Assembly: GCF_000021965.1 (NCBI RefSeq) | Contig: NC_011832.1 | Span: forward strand, 2,335,242-2,399,241 | Source: Methanosphaerula palustris E1-9c | GTDB lineage: Archaea > Halobacteriota > Methanomicrobia > Methanomicrobiales > Methanospirillaceae | Reading direction: 5' to 3' | DNA length: 64,000 bases | Shown: piece after piece, positions 1 through 9,278 of the stretch | Layout: each line of letters begins with the position of its first letter | Position numbering within the stretch: the stretch's first letter is position 1 | Position numbers and translations under genes: made by a program | The notes under the pieces: model-generated | Told to the model about the DNA's origin: nothing | The model's input: the letters and a program-made list of their open reading frames with translations, nothing else | Database searches by the model: none

Positions 1-81
1 ACCAGTGATATCATTCCGGACTCATGGATAACAATATGAGGAGTCCGGGGATCAGGAACACCAGAGGAGACAGTCATATCC

Positions 82-1137
82 ATGGAAATAATGCCCAAGA
101 TCAGCGTGGTAATGCCGGTATTCAGAGGGGAACAATACCTCAACGAGGCACTGGAGAGTATACTCCTCCAGTCCTTCACCGACTTTGAGTGTATCATCGT
201 ATGCGATGAGCCGACCCCTTCAACCAGGCAACTGCTGTCACGGTGCCAGAGCGAGGATACCCGGGTGAATGTGATCTATCACGATGAGAGGATCGGGCTG
301 ATCGCATCGCTGAACCTCGGGTGTCGGAAGAGCAGAGGGGAGTACATCGCCCGGATGGATGCAGATGATATCGCTGAACCGGAACGGTTTGCCAGACAGG
401 TCCAGTACCTTGACCAGCACCCCAAGGTCGGCGTCGTGGGTAACCAGGCCCTGTTGATCGATGAAGAAGGGACGGTCATCAGAAGCGTCACCCTGCCCAC
501 CGAACCGGTGGTGATACGCTGGCATATGCTCTTTGAGAACTGCCTGTATCATCCCTCGGTGATGATCAGAAAAGAGGTGCTCGACGAGGCCGGCTCGTAT
601 AATGAAGAGGCAACCGCCATCGAGGACTTTGATCTCTGGTCCAGGATCCAGAGGATCGCAGACCTTGCCAACCTTTCAGAACCGTTACTGCGGTACAGAG
701 TCAATCCCGGTAGCATCACCTTCAACAATCTCCAAACCCAGAAGACGACTACAGCAGAGATCCAGTTCGCTGAGATCGAACGGTATCTCCAGAGAGACCT
801 GACCGAACAGGAGAGAACGCTGCTCCTTGACCTCATACTGATCAGGCCTCTGGAGTCCAACAAAGATCTGGATGAACTCATCACCCTGCTGGACCGTATT
901 CAGCACAGTTTCCTGGAGAAAGAGAGACCCTCAAAGGATGAGAGGCGTGCGATCCAGAGGGATCTCAGCCAGCAGATGCTGATCATCACCTATCTTGCAA
1001 AAGGGGCCTCACCATTGAAAAGGGTGAGAACAGTCCTGAAATGCTGGTACCTGAACCCCTGGTTGCCGGCGACGCTCGTTCATCTCGTCAAACGATACCT
1101 GGTGAAGGATCGTGTGGTGAAGAGCGCGACTGCATGA
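82..1137 (+). CDS. Family 2 glycosyltransferase
   Basis: This is a 351-residue GT-A type glycosyltransferase expected to transfer a sugar from a nucleotide-sugar donor, probably for surface glycan or glycoprotein synthesis. The N-terminus has the usual start of the fold (ISVVMPVFRGEQYLNEAL), and the metal/donor-binding DxD-type motif ARMDADD lies near residues 90-96. A second acidic motif, AIEDFDLWSR, sits near residue 180. No membrane segment is seen, so the enzyme is cytosolic or peripheral. A GAGGAG ribosome-binding site precedes the ATG at 82; an alternative ATG four codons in (91) is possible. It converges on top6A with only 9 bases between them. The substrate cannot be read from sequence. 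Confidence 0.88.
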   Translation: MEIMPKISVVMPVFRGEQYLNEALESILLQSFTDFECIIVCDEPTPSTRQLLSRCQSEDTRVNVIYHDERIGLIASLNLGCRKSRGEYIARMDADDIAEPERFARQVQYLDQHPKVGVVGNQALLIDEEGTVIRSVTLPTEPVVIRWHMLFENCLYHPSVMIRKEVLDEAGSYNEEATAIEDFDLWSRIQRIADLANLSEPLLRYRVNPGSITFNNLQTQKTTTAEIQFAEIERYLQRDLTEQERTLLLDLILIRPLESNKDLDELITLLDRIQHSFLEKERPSKDERRAIQRDLSQQMLIITYLAKGASPLKRVRTVLKCWYLNPWLPATLVHLVKRYLVKDRVVKSATA

Positions 1138-1146
1138 TCTCACCCA

Positions 1147-2235
1147 TCACAACACCCCCATCTCGCTCAACCGTGCCGGCAGGTACTCCTTCGTCACGTA
1201 GTCGAGCCCGCGGGCCGCGAAGGCCTGCTGTTCTGACTTGATCCCTATCTCCAACTGCCGGCCGATCTGGTACCGCCAGTACTCGGTGTCGAACCGGGGA
1301 TCGCTCAGCTCCGACTTCAGGGCCAGCACGTCCCGCTCGGAGAGCGTGTCGGATGGGAGATCGTAATCGCTGATATCGCTCGGCTGAACCCCGATGAACT
1401 GCGCCTGGGGGGTTGCCAGCAACTCAGACATGTGCGCACTCTTGATCGAACCGTAGGCCACCGAGGCGTAGATCCGGTACGACCAGGGGTCGCCGTCGGT
1501 GAAGACAGTGATCGGGAGCTTGAACTTCTCATGGATCATGTGCAGCACCCGCCGGGTCGACCGGGCCGGCTGCCCCTTCAGATGGACCAGCACCGCCCCG
1601 TACTCCTCGTCGAACCCGTTCTCCTGCAGCCGGGCATACATACCACCGGTCTCGATGGCGATGACGAACTTCGCGTCATGGTCGACGAACTCCAGATTCT
1701 CGACATTGTTCGGGATCGCGTACCCGGCTTCGCCGACATCCTCCTGGCAGTGGATCTCCTTGACCCCCCGCCGGGTCATCTCTTTGAGGCGGATCGGCCC
1801 GAAGACCGTCGCCCCGTCCTCCTCAGGCCGGAGATGGAACGCCTCCCGCTGCAGCATCGTCAGGATCTCGAGATCCTCGATCAGCAGGTTGCTCTCGTCC
1901 TGCGCATGGAATTTCGCCTTTTTCCACCCCTCGGAGATGTAATACATCTCTCTCAAGGTCGACGACCGGTTCTCGATCAGTTGCTGCTTGAGAAATCCGA
2001 TCACATACGACATCTTCAGCAGATGCAGCGCACTCTTGGCTGAGTGAGCCGATCGAAGGGATTCCCGTTCTCCATACTTCCAGACCTCGCTCGTCTCGTC
2101 GAAGGCGAGGTTCTGCTTGGTCCTAGTCGGCAGCGAGATGGACGGAACCACCCCGCCAACCATCTGGTCATACCAGGCCTCTGCTATCCTGAGCAGTTCC
2201 TGCCGTGCCTGCGCATCGAGCGCTTCCTTAGACAT
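1147..2235 (-). CDS. top6A: DNA topoisomerase VI subunit A
   Basis: Subunit A (Spo11 homologue, 362 residues) makes the double-strand break during ATP-dependent strand passage by the A2B2 topoisomerase VI. The catalytic tyrosine region is [10 protein letters not shown] (Tyr98/99). The TOPRIM metal residues are visible as Glu195 in AIETGG and Asp247/Asp249 in DGDPWSY. Length is normal for archaeal Top6A. Its ATG overlaps the 3' end of top6B by 8 bases, so the two are translationally coupled and made in a fixed ratio. Confidence 0.97.
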   Translation of the reverse strand: MSKEALDAQARQELLRIAEAWYDQMVGGVVPSISLPTRTKQNLAFDETSEVWKYGERESLRSAHSAKSALHLLKMSYVIGFLKQQLIENRSSTLREMYYISEGWKKAKFHAQDESNLLIEDLEILTMLQREAFHLRPEEDGATVFGPIRLKEMTRRGVKEIHCQEDVGEAGYAIPNNVENLEFVDHDAKFVIAIETGGMYARLQENGFDEEYGAVLVHLKGQPARSTRRVLHMIHEKFKLPITVFTDGDPWSYRIYASVAYGSIKSAHMSELLATPQAQFIGVQPSDISDYDLPSDTLSERDVLALKSELSDPRFDTEYWRYQIGRQLEIGIKSEQQAFAARGLDYVTKEYLPARLSEMGVL

Positions 2236-4030
2236 CGAGATCCACCACCACTTTCATCTGTTCAGAAATGCCGCGCAGGTCCAGCGATCCGCCGCCGGCA
2301 CCGGTATAAGACGCCTCCCACCCCTGCCCGGGGGGGAGAATTACCCGCCAGACCCGCGTGAAGGTATCGTCCAGCGGGGAGACGAAGTCCGGCGCCGGAA
2401 CAGCGTCGAGGGCCGGGTCAGTCGAGATGTCATAGACCTGCACCTCAACGTCCTTGGCGGTGTAGTTGTGGACTGAGAGGACGACCCGGCCGGTCGTCGT
2501 CCGCTTCCGGGCCACCACCTTGTGCATGATCTGCCCCTCGATCACCGTCAGGTCCGGCAACGGCTTCTCGACGATTTCGCTCACTTTCAGGGCGATATCA
2601 GGGATGATCGCGCAGATCGCCCGGGCCCGGTCTTCCTGCAGTTTGGTTCGGTCTCGCCTGGAGATGAACGCCTTCAGGTCTCGCCCGAGATCCTGGAGGG
2701 CGAGAACGATCTCCTTCTCGATCTCTGGGATCGAGGCGATCGCGTCCTTGGACTCCGAGGTGAACGGGACATTGGTCGAGGCGACGTGGACCAGAATCAG
2801 CACCGGCCCCATCGGCAGTCCCTGCTGCCCGATCCCGTAGGCCTTCCAGTTCACGCCGGCGACCGACTGGGTGATCGCACAGGCCCCCTGCTGATAGATC
2901 AGGGGGACCCGGTTGGCGAACCGCATGATCTGCCCGTTCCCTTCGGGCGGGAGTTTCCCGCCGTACCCGAGCGCGGCCTCGACCATGAACGGGTGGCCGG
3001 AGAAGACTGATGAAGGCCGGGTCCTGGCCTTGACAAAGTCCATCCTGAACTCGGCTTCCAGACCCCTGACCATCAACTCCTCCCCGATCGGGGAGAGGCA
3101 CTGGGAGGTCGGCGGGGCCGGCACCTTCACCTGCTGCATCGCCGCGAGCAGGGACCGCTGCTGGTCGGCGTTCAGCCGTTTCACCTGGGCAGCCGGACGG
3201 AGGGAGGCGATCGAACAGATCTCCTCGGCCGTCTTCTTCCCGACCCGGGAGAACTCTGAAGTCAGAAATTCGAGCAGCGGCCGGGTCTCCCCCTCGGCCA
3301 TTCGCTTCAGCATCCCGAGTTCGATCCCGTACGGGTGCGGTTTGATCGCCTTCGGGCAGACCAGCACCTCGTTGCTGACCCGCTCGGAGGTGAAGGGCTC
3401 GCCGTCGATCTCGGCCCGGATTCGGGCGTGCGGGTTGACGACCCCCGTATACCGGAGGTACTCGATCAACCGCTTCTTTGCCGAGAGGGTGCTCGTGAAC
3501 TCGATCTCGACCCGGGTTCCATGGGTCCGATCCCAGGGAACCTCCTTGTTGGAGAGGACCTTCGGCTCGTTGGTCGCGACCTTGATCTGGATCTCCATCC
3601 GGACGGCCGGCGTGGCCGGCCCAGTCCTGGTGGTGACGACAGCCGGGGTACCAGAGGTGAGCTGGGCGTAGAGGACCGCCGCACTGATCCCGATCCCCTG
3701 CTGCCCGCGCGACTGCCGGATCTGATGGAAACGAGAGCCGTAAAGCAATTTTCCAAAGACGAACGGCACCTGTTCGGGCATAATCCCCGGGCCGTTATCC
3801 TCGACCATGATCCAGAAGAGATCCCCGGTCTTCCGCTTCACCTCGATGTAGATGTCAGGGAGGACCTCGGCTTCCTCGCAGGCATCGAGAGCGTTGTCGA
3901 CGGCCTCCTTGATGGTGGTGATAATCCCGCGGGTCGGGGAGTCGAACCCAAGCAGATGTTTGTTCTTCTCGAAGAACTCGGCGATCGAGATGGAGCGCTG
4001 TGAGGATGCCAGATCCTCAGCGAGAACCAT
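2228..4030 (-). CDS. top6B: DNA topoisomerase VI subunit B
   Basis: The ATPase subunit (600 residues) of topoisomerase VI. It has a GHKL Bergerat fold at the N-terminus, with the N-box [14 protein letters not shown] near residue 42, the G1 motif VEDNGPGI, and the G2/lid [20 protein letters not shown] transducer domain follows. The C-terminal domain after about residue 500 looks like the Ig-like extension found in methanogen Top6B. The start overlaps the end of hisS by 14 bases. The order hisS-top6B-top6A is read as one minus-strand transcript. Confidence 0.97.
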   Translation of the reverse strand: MVLAEDLASSQRSISIAEFFEKNKHLLGFDSPTRGIITTIKEAVDNALDACEEAEVLPDIYIEVKRKTGDLFWIMVEDNGPGIMPEQVPFVFGKLLYGSRFHQIRQSRGQQGIGISAAVLYAQLTSGTPAVVTTRTGPATPAVRMEIQIKVATNEPKVLSNKEVPWDRTHGTRVEIEFTSTLSAKKRLIEYLRYTGVVNPHARIRAEIDGEPFTSERVSNEVLVCPKAIKPHPYGIELGMLKRMAEGETRPLLEFLTSEFSRVGKKTAEEICSIASLRPAAQVKRLNADQQRSLLAAMQQVKVPAPPTSQCLSPIGEELMVRGLEAEFRMDFVKARTRPSSVFSGHPFMVEAALGYGGKLPPEGNGQIMRFANRVPLIYQQGACAITQSVAGVNWKAYGIGQQGLPMGPVLILVHVASTNVPFTSESKDAIASIPEIEKEIVLALQDLGRDLKAFISRRDRTKLQEDRARAICAIIPDIALKVSEIVEKPLPDLTVIEGQIMHKVVARKRTTTGRVVLSVHNYTAKDVEVQVYDISTDPALDAVPAPDFVSPLDDTFTRVWRVILPPGQGWEASYTGAGGGSLDLRGISEQMKVVVDLDV

Positions 4031-5246
4031 CGATCACCGTCCTGACCGCCAGGTCGATCGTCACGGCGGTCTGCGTCCCGGTGGCGAGGTTCTTGAGAGT
4101 GACTGTCCCGGTGGCGACCTCCCGCTCGCCGATCAGCACGGCGAAGTCGGCCTCCTTCGCAGCCCGGGCCAGCTGGGCCCCGAGCCCGCGATCGGAGAGG
4201 TCGAGGTCGGCGCGGATGCCGGCCGTCCGAAAGGCGTTTGCCACCCGGAATGCAAAGGGCCGGCCCTCGGCCGTGGAGACGACCCCGACGATCTTCTGCT
4301 TTCTGGTCTGGACCTCGCCGAGTGCGACCATCACCCGGTCGAAGCCGATCGCAAACCCGACCGACGGAGCATCGTCCCCGCCGAAGACCTGCGCGAGCCG
4401 GTACGCCCCGCCGCCGACGATCTGGCTCTCGGCCCCGAGGTTCTTCGCGAACCCTTCGAAAACCATTCCTGTATAGTAATCCAGCCCCCGGGCGATCCCG
4501 AAGTTGTACGAGTAGCGAACACCGGTGGCGTCGAGCAGCGCTGCCATCTCCCGGATCCGCCCCTCCTCAGGCAAAGGACCGGTGACCGCGAAGGCCTCGT
4601 CCAGGGTCTCGGCCGCCAGCAGCCGGGTGAGCGGGTCGGTCAGGGCGGCCAGTCCGGCGGTCTCCAGGTAGTCCTTGAGGCCGTCGAACTCCTTCTTGTC
4701 GAGGTAGGCCATCACCTTCCGCCGGACCTCCTCGCCTACATCGGCGAGCAGGTGCTTCATCAGCCCGAGATGACCGATCTTCAGGTCGTAGTCAAGCCCG
4801 CTGGACCGGATCGCATTATCGGCGACCAGGATCACCTCGGCATCGGCCGCTGCGGTATCGGCCCCGATCAGTTCGACCCCGAACTGCCAGAACTGCCGGT
4901 ACCGCCCCTTCTGAGGCCTTTCGTACCGGAAACAATCGGCGAAATAGCACCATCGGAGTGGCTTTGCGAGCACCCGGGCCTCGTTCACATACATCCGAAG
5001 GACGGCCGCGGTCAACTCGGGCCGAAGTGCGAGATCCCTGCCCCCCTTGTCCTGAAAGACATACATTTCGTCGATGATCCCCTGCCCTGACCGCATCGTG
5101 AAGAGGGAGAGGTCCTCAAAGATCGGGGTCGCGACCTCGCGGTACCCCCAGCGTCTGACCGCCTCGCGCATCCGTCCCTCGATCATCCGCCGTGCTTCCA
5201 TCTCGTCTGGTAAAAAGTCACGTGTGCCGCGTGGTCGCTGTACCAT
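4017..5246 (-). CDS. hisS: Histidyl-tRNA synthetase
   Basis: Class II aminoacyl-tRNA synthetase charging tRNA-His (409 residues). Visible family signatures are the N-terminal RPRGTRDFLPDE, the motif 2 region FRYERPQKGRYRQFWQFG, the histidine-binding ARGLDYYTG loop and motif 3 SVGFAIGFDRVMVAL. A C-terminal anticodon-binding domain follows from about residue 320. It is first in the hisS-top6B-top6A overlapping set; the upstream neighbour on the same strand ends 37 bases before its ATG. Confidence 0.97.
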   Translation of the reverse strand: MVQRPRGTRDFLPDEMEARRMIEGRMREAVRRWGYREVATPIFEDLSLFTMRSGQGIIDEMYVFQDKGGRDLALRPELTAAVLRMYVNEARVLAKPLRWCYFADCFRYERPQKGRYRQFWQFGVELIGADTAAADAEVILVADNAIRSSGLDYDLKIGHLGLMKHLLADVGEEVRRKVMAYLDKKEFDGLKDYLETAGLAALTDPLTRLLAAETLDEAFAVTGPLPEEGRIREMAALLDATGVRYSYNFGIARGLDYYTGMVFEGFAKNLGAESQIVGGGAYRLAQVFGGDDAPSVGFAIGFDRVMVALGEVQTRKQKIVGVVSTAEGRPFAFRVANAFRTAGIRADLDLSDRGLGAQLARAAKEADFAVLIGEREVATGTVTLKNLATGTQTAVTIDLAVRTVIDGSR

Positions 5247-5283
5247 GAATAAACTCCTGTAATTTAGACTCCCGATTGCCCGC

Positions 5284-5595
5284 TCACTTCTTCTGCCGGC
5301 GTTTGACCGCGCCGAGTAGCCGTGGAAGGGTCTTCTCGTCGGTCCAGACCTTTTCGTGTTCGACCCTGCCCTGCAGATAGAGTGCGAGGAGAACCAGCCC
5401 GAGGCCGATCAGTTCCACTGATTCGTTCCAGGCTATCCCAGCACCGAGCAGGGCGAGGGCTGTATAGAACACCCCCTGATGGGCTCTGGTCCGGTAGCCG
5501 GCGAGACCGGTTCGAAGATAGAGTCTGGAATCGCGCAGCCAGAGGAAGAGGGTGACCGCTGCACCGAAGGCCCCGACAGAGAAGAGATAGCTCAT
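5284..5595 (-). CDS. Small membrane protein of unknown function
   Basis: A 103-residue protein with about three hydrophobic segments (roughly residues 3-20, 40-57 and 60-78), followed by a basic tail ending KRRQKK, which should be cytoplasmic by the positive-inside rule. No family is recognised. It sits 37 bases upstream of hisS on the same strand and is divergent from larB, with 47 bases shared between the two starts. The short spacing to hisS suggests co-transcription but says nothing firm about function. Confidence 0.7.
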   Translation of the reverse strand: MSYLFSVGAFGAAVTLFLWLRDSRLYLRTGLAGYRTRAHQGVFYTALALLGAGIAWNESVELIGLGLVLLALYLQGRVEHEKVWTDEKTLPRLLGAVKRRQKK

Positions 5596-5642
5596 GGGAA
5601 TATACCTATTAGTATGGACAGTCCCCTATCTTAATTCAGATC

Positions 5643-6937
<1,295 letters not shown>

Positions 6938-6950
6938 AGGAGGACTTTGG

Positions 6951-8204
6951 ATGTTGAAGAGAATTCGGGAACTGTTCAGAGGGAAGGAGGAGAGCGGAGA
7001 GGAGACGGTCAACCTCGACGAGGTGAGCGGACTGTTCGATACGTGGACAACCGAGATCGCCGCCGAACGGGAGGAGCGGACTACAGACGACCAGCAGGTG
7101 ATCCGGGAGGCAGTGACCGCGCTCGCCGGCCAGGTGCAGGCGCTCGTCCCGGCGGAGCCGACTGATGAGGTCCACCCGAAACTGGCCCAGGTGACGCGGG
7201 TCTCGCTGCCTGCGTTCCAGAAGGCGATGGAGGCGGCCCTCGCTCACCCCTTGGGAACCGACCCGGCCCTCTTCTACACCGAGGCAGCGGATCTGCTCAA
7301 GTGTGCCATCCGCGCCCAGCAGGGGCAGGGGAGGTACCTCCGCGCCGTCCTCCCCGATGAGATGGACGGCATCAAGGCGTCGATCGCCGAGATCGGGCGG
7401 GCCATCAACAGGATGACCGCGGTCTTCGCTGATGTGAACCCGCGGTGTGACCTGATCGATCAGGCGCGGGGGACATCCCGGCGACTGATCGCTGCGGAAA
7501 AGAACGTTGATACGCTCAAGACCCTCGCCGCTGAGGAGCGGTCGAGGGGAGCGGAACTGCGGCGTCAACTGGCGGCGGCGGAGGAGGAGCGTACAACCCT
7601 CGAACGATCGACTCCCTATCAGGAGTACAGGGCACTGGCCGATCGCCTGGTACAGGAGGAGGGGGACCGAGACGCAGCACTGGCCCAGGAAAGGGCGATC
7701 GCCACCACCGCCGGCCACCTCTTCAAGAGGGCTGGAAAGACATCCGGACTGGTGCAGGCCCGCCGGGACCTCTTCAGTGCAGCCGAAGAGCGACTGGAGG
7801 ATCTCTGTCTGGAGGATCCAGTGATCCTCTCGGCCGCCACAGAGGCGATATCGATGGTCAGGGATGGGGGACTCTCCCTGAAGAACAGGGAAGAGAAGGC
7901 GCTCTTTTCAGAAGCCAGGGAGACAGAGCAGATATTTGCAGAGACAAAAGCAAAGGTCAGGGAGACCGGCGCCGTTGTGGCTGCGACTGAACGAGTCATC
8001 GACGGATCAGCAGCGGGCACCCGCTATCAGGATCTGCAGAAGCAGGTGCGGTACCTGGAGAAACAGGCCCTGACCGCCGAACAGAGTGCCACCGACGACG
8101 AGGAGCGGACTGCGGCAGCTGAGGCGGAGGCAAAGGCTGCCAGAGAGGCACTCACCACCCAGCTCGCCACCATCCGGGGCCATCCGGTGCTGCTGAATCG
8201 GTGA
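6951..8204 (+). CDS. Coiled-coil protein of unknown function
   Basis: A 417-residue soluble protein rich in Glu, Ala, Arg and Gln, with long predicted coiled-coil stretches (about residues 175-260 and 290-410) and a mixed helical N-terminal half. No membrane segment, signal peptide or recognisable catalytic motif is seen. The ATG at 6951 is preferred because a GGAGG element at 6939-6943 lies 7 bases upstream; an in-frame start at 6930 would overlap nadM by 8 bases without such a site. It follows larB-nadM in what looks like one operon. A scaffold or filament role is possible but unsupported. Confidence 0.72.
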   Translation: MLKRIRELFRGKEESGEETVNLDEVSGLFDTWTTEIAAEREERTTDDQQVIREAVTALAGQVQALVPAEPTDEVHPKLAQVTRVSLPAFQKAMEAALAHPLGTDPALFYTEAADLLKCAIRAQQGQGRYLRAVLPDEMDGIKASIAEIGRAINRMTAVFADVNPRCDLIDQARGTSRRLIAAEKNVDTLKTLAAEERSRGAELRRQLAAAEEERTTLERSTPYQEYRALADRLVQEEGDRDAALAQERAIATTAGHLFKRAGKTSGLVQARRDLFSAAEERLEDLCLEDPVILSAATEAISMVRDGGLSLKNREEKALFSEARETEQIFAETKAKVRETGAVVAATERVIDGSAAGTRYQDLQKQVRYLEKQALTAEQSATDDEERTAAAEAEAKAAREALTTQLATIRGHPVLLNR

Positions 8205-8264
8205 CCCCAGGGACACCAGAGGGGAATACCATCTTTTTTTCATCCACACGTCGATACTCTGCTG

Positions 8265-8651
8265 ATGAGTGACGAGCAGAGAGAAAGAGATCCGCTGATC
8301 AGGGGCCTCAGCCTATCCGTGCCGGCGGTCTCGTTTGGAAGTATCATACTCAATGTGTTTCTTCTGGAGATGGGGCTGATATCAGACATAGGGCCGTTTG
8401 GAGCCGGACAATTTGTAGCGTCGATCCTGCTGGCAGCGCTGGCCTGGATGATGCCACGCAAGGATATCGTCTCCCTGATGGCACCGATCTATGCCCTGCT
8501 AATCTTTGTAGTACCCCTCGACCTGAAGCCCAACCTGCTGACCCAGATCCTCTTTGCAGCCTCCATCAGCGTGCTCGTCATACGATTAAACCATTCGTTC
8601 AGCCAGCCTCCGACGAAACGGCCGTTTGAGCCGATCGAAGATGAAGAATAG
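8265..8651 (+). CDS. Small polytopic membrane protein
   Basis: A 128-residue protein with about four hydrophobic segments (near residues 18-38, 44-62, 66-82 and 88-105), and short hydrophilic ends, the C-terminus being acidic. No family is recognised. It follows the coiled-coil gene after 60 bases containing a T7 run, so it may have its own promoter. T-rich stretches at about 8675-8692 just after the stop could end transcription. Confidence 0.7.
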   Translation: MSDEQRERDPLIRGLSLSVPAVSFGSIILNVFLLEMGLISDIGPFGAGQFVASILLAALAWMMPRKDIVSLMAPIYALLIFVVPLDLKPNLLTQILFAASISVLVIRLNHSFSQPPTKRPFEPIEDEE

Positions 8652-8762
8652 AGAAAACAAGGAACCCTTTCCCAATTTTTGGATATTTTTTGTATCCGAT
8701 GCATGGAACTGTAGAGCATTCGCTCCCGGTCCGAAATAATAGAAATAATAGAAAAAATAGAA

Positions 8763-8930
8763 TTAGAATCTGGGTGTTCTGTGATTTACCAGGCAATCCC
8801 TGCAGTAAACAGGTCTTCCTTCGGTTGGCTTAAATGGAACTTCGCACTCTTTTCCGCAATCTGAACAGACTGTCTTTGTCATCTCTCTGGGACCAAAGTT
8901 CCTTGGACCACCAAAACTTCTTTCGCTCAT
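8763..8930 (-). CDS. 55-residue CxxC-x17-CxxC zinc-ribbon protein
   Basis: A very short gene that translates cleanly from ATG to TAA. Cysteines at 22, 25, 43 and 46 give an exact CxxC-x17-CxxC arrangement, with an extra Cys29. The N-terminus is Gly/Arg/Phe-rich (RSFGGPRNFGPREM), like a nucleic-acid binding tail. The spacing matches a family of tiny methanogen zinc-ribbon proteins of unknown role known for this pattern. A TATA-like element upstream (8982-8990) predicts a short leader. Zinc binding and RNA or DNA contact are inferred from the motif only. Confidence 0.8.
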   Translation of the reverse strand: MSERSFGGPRNFGPREMTKTVCSDCGKECEVPFKPTEGRPVYCRDCLVNHRTPRF

Positions 8931-8981
8931 TATTGACACTTACAGATATATTGATCTGCATTACATAGAACGTCGGGACCT

Positions 8982-8990
8982 GATATAAAG
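8982..8990 (-). promoter_or_regulatory. TATA-like box for the CxxC-x17-CxxC gene
   Basis: On the minus strand the sequence reads CTTTATATC, a good archaeal box A. It lies about 50 bases before the ATG at 8930, predicting a transcription start near 8957 and a leader of roughly 27 bases. Confidence 0.5.
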
Positions 8991-9278
8991 TATCCTCTTG
9001 TACCTAACAGTAATTTCGTTCCAGAGCCTCCTATACAGTTTTTTCCTGTATTCTTCACCAGAAGTCCAATCGAAGAGGTGCCGGACCGGCGAGAGACCAG
9101 GGCTGGATTTTGAATCCGATTCTCGCCCCCATCACAAAAATAACAGTACAACACGGTCAGATTTCAGATCGAGAGAGGGATTAAATGGAAAGGAGGGCCA
9201 GGTCAGGTTGACAGGCGCGTCCGCACAGGTCCCATCGGCCAGCGATCAGGAGGGGTGGTCGACTCTCCACTCACGACC
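8991..9278. other. Intergenic region without a recognised gene
   Basis: About 290 bases between the zinc-ribbon gene promoter and the end of the PKD protein gene. Reading frames here are short and have no recognisable product. Both flanking genes are on the minus strand, so this stretch should hold the terminator of the PKD gene, but no convincing hairpin with a T run was seen. Confidence 0.5.

Noticed and set aside
1432-2043. A 203-codon open frame on the plus strand opposite top6A
   Set aside because: It is antisense to a gene with a full set of catalytic motifs, has a Pro/Arg/Leu-biased translation and no ribosome-binding site: a shadow of G+C-rich third positions.
3335-5090. Long plus-strand frames opposite top6B and hisS
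   Set aside because: Both are antisense to well-conserved genes and show the biased composition expected of the complementary strand.
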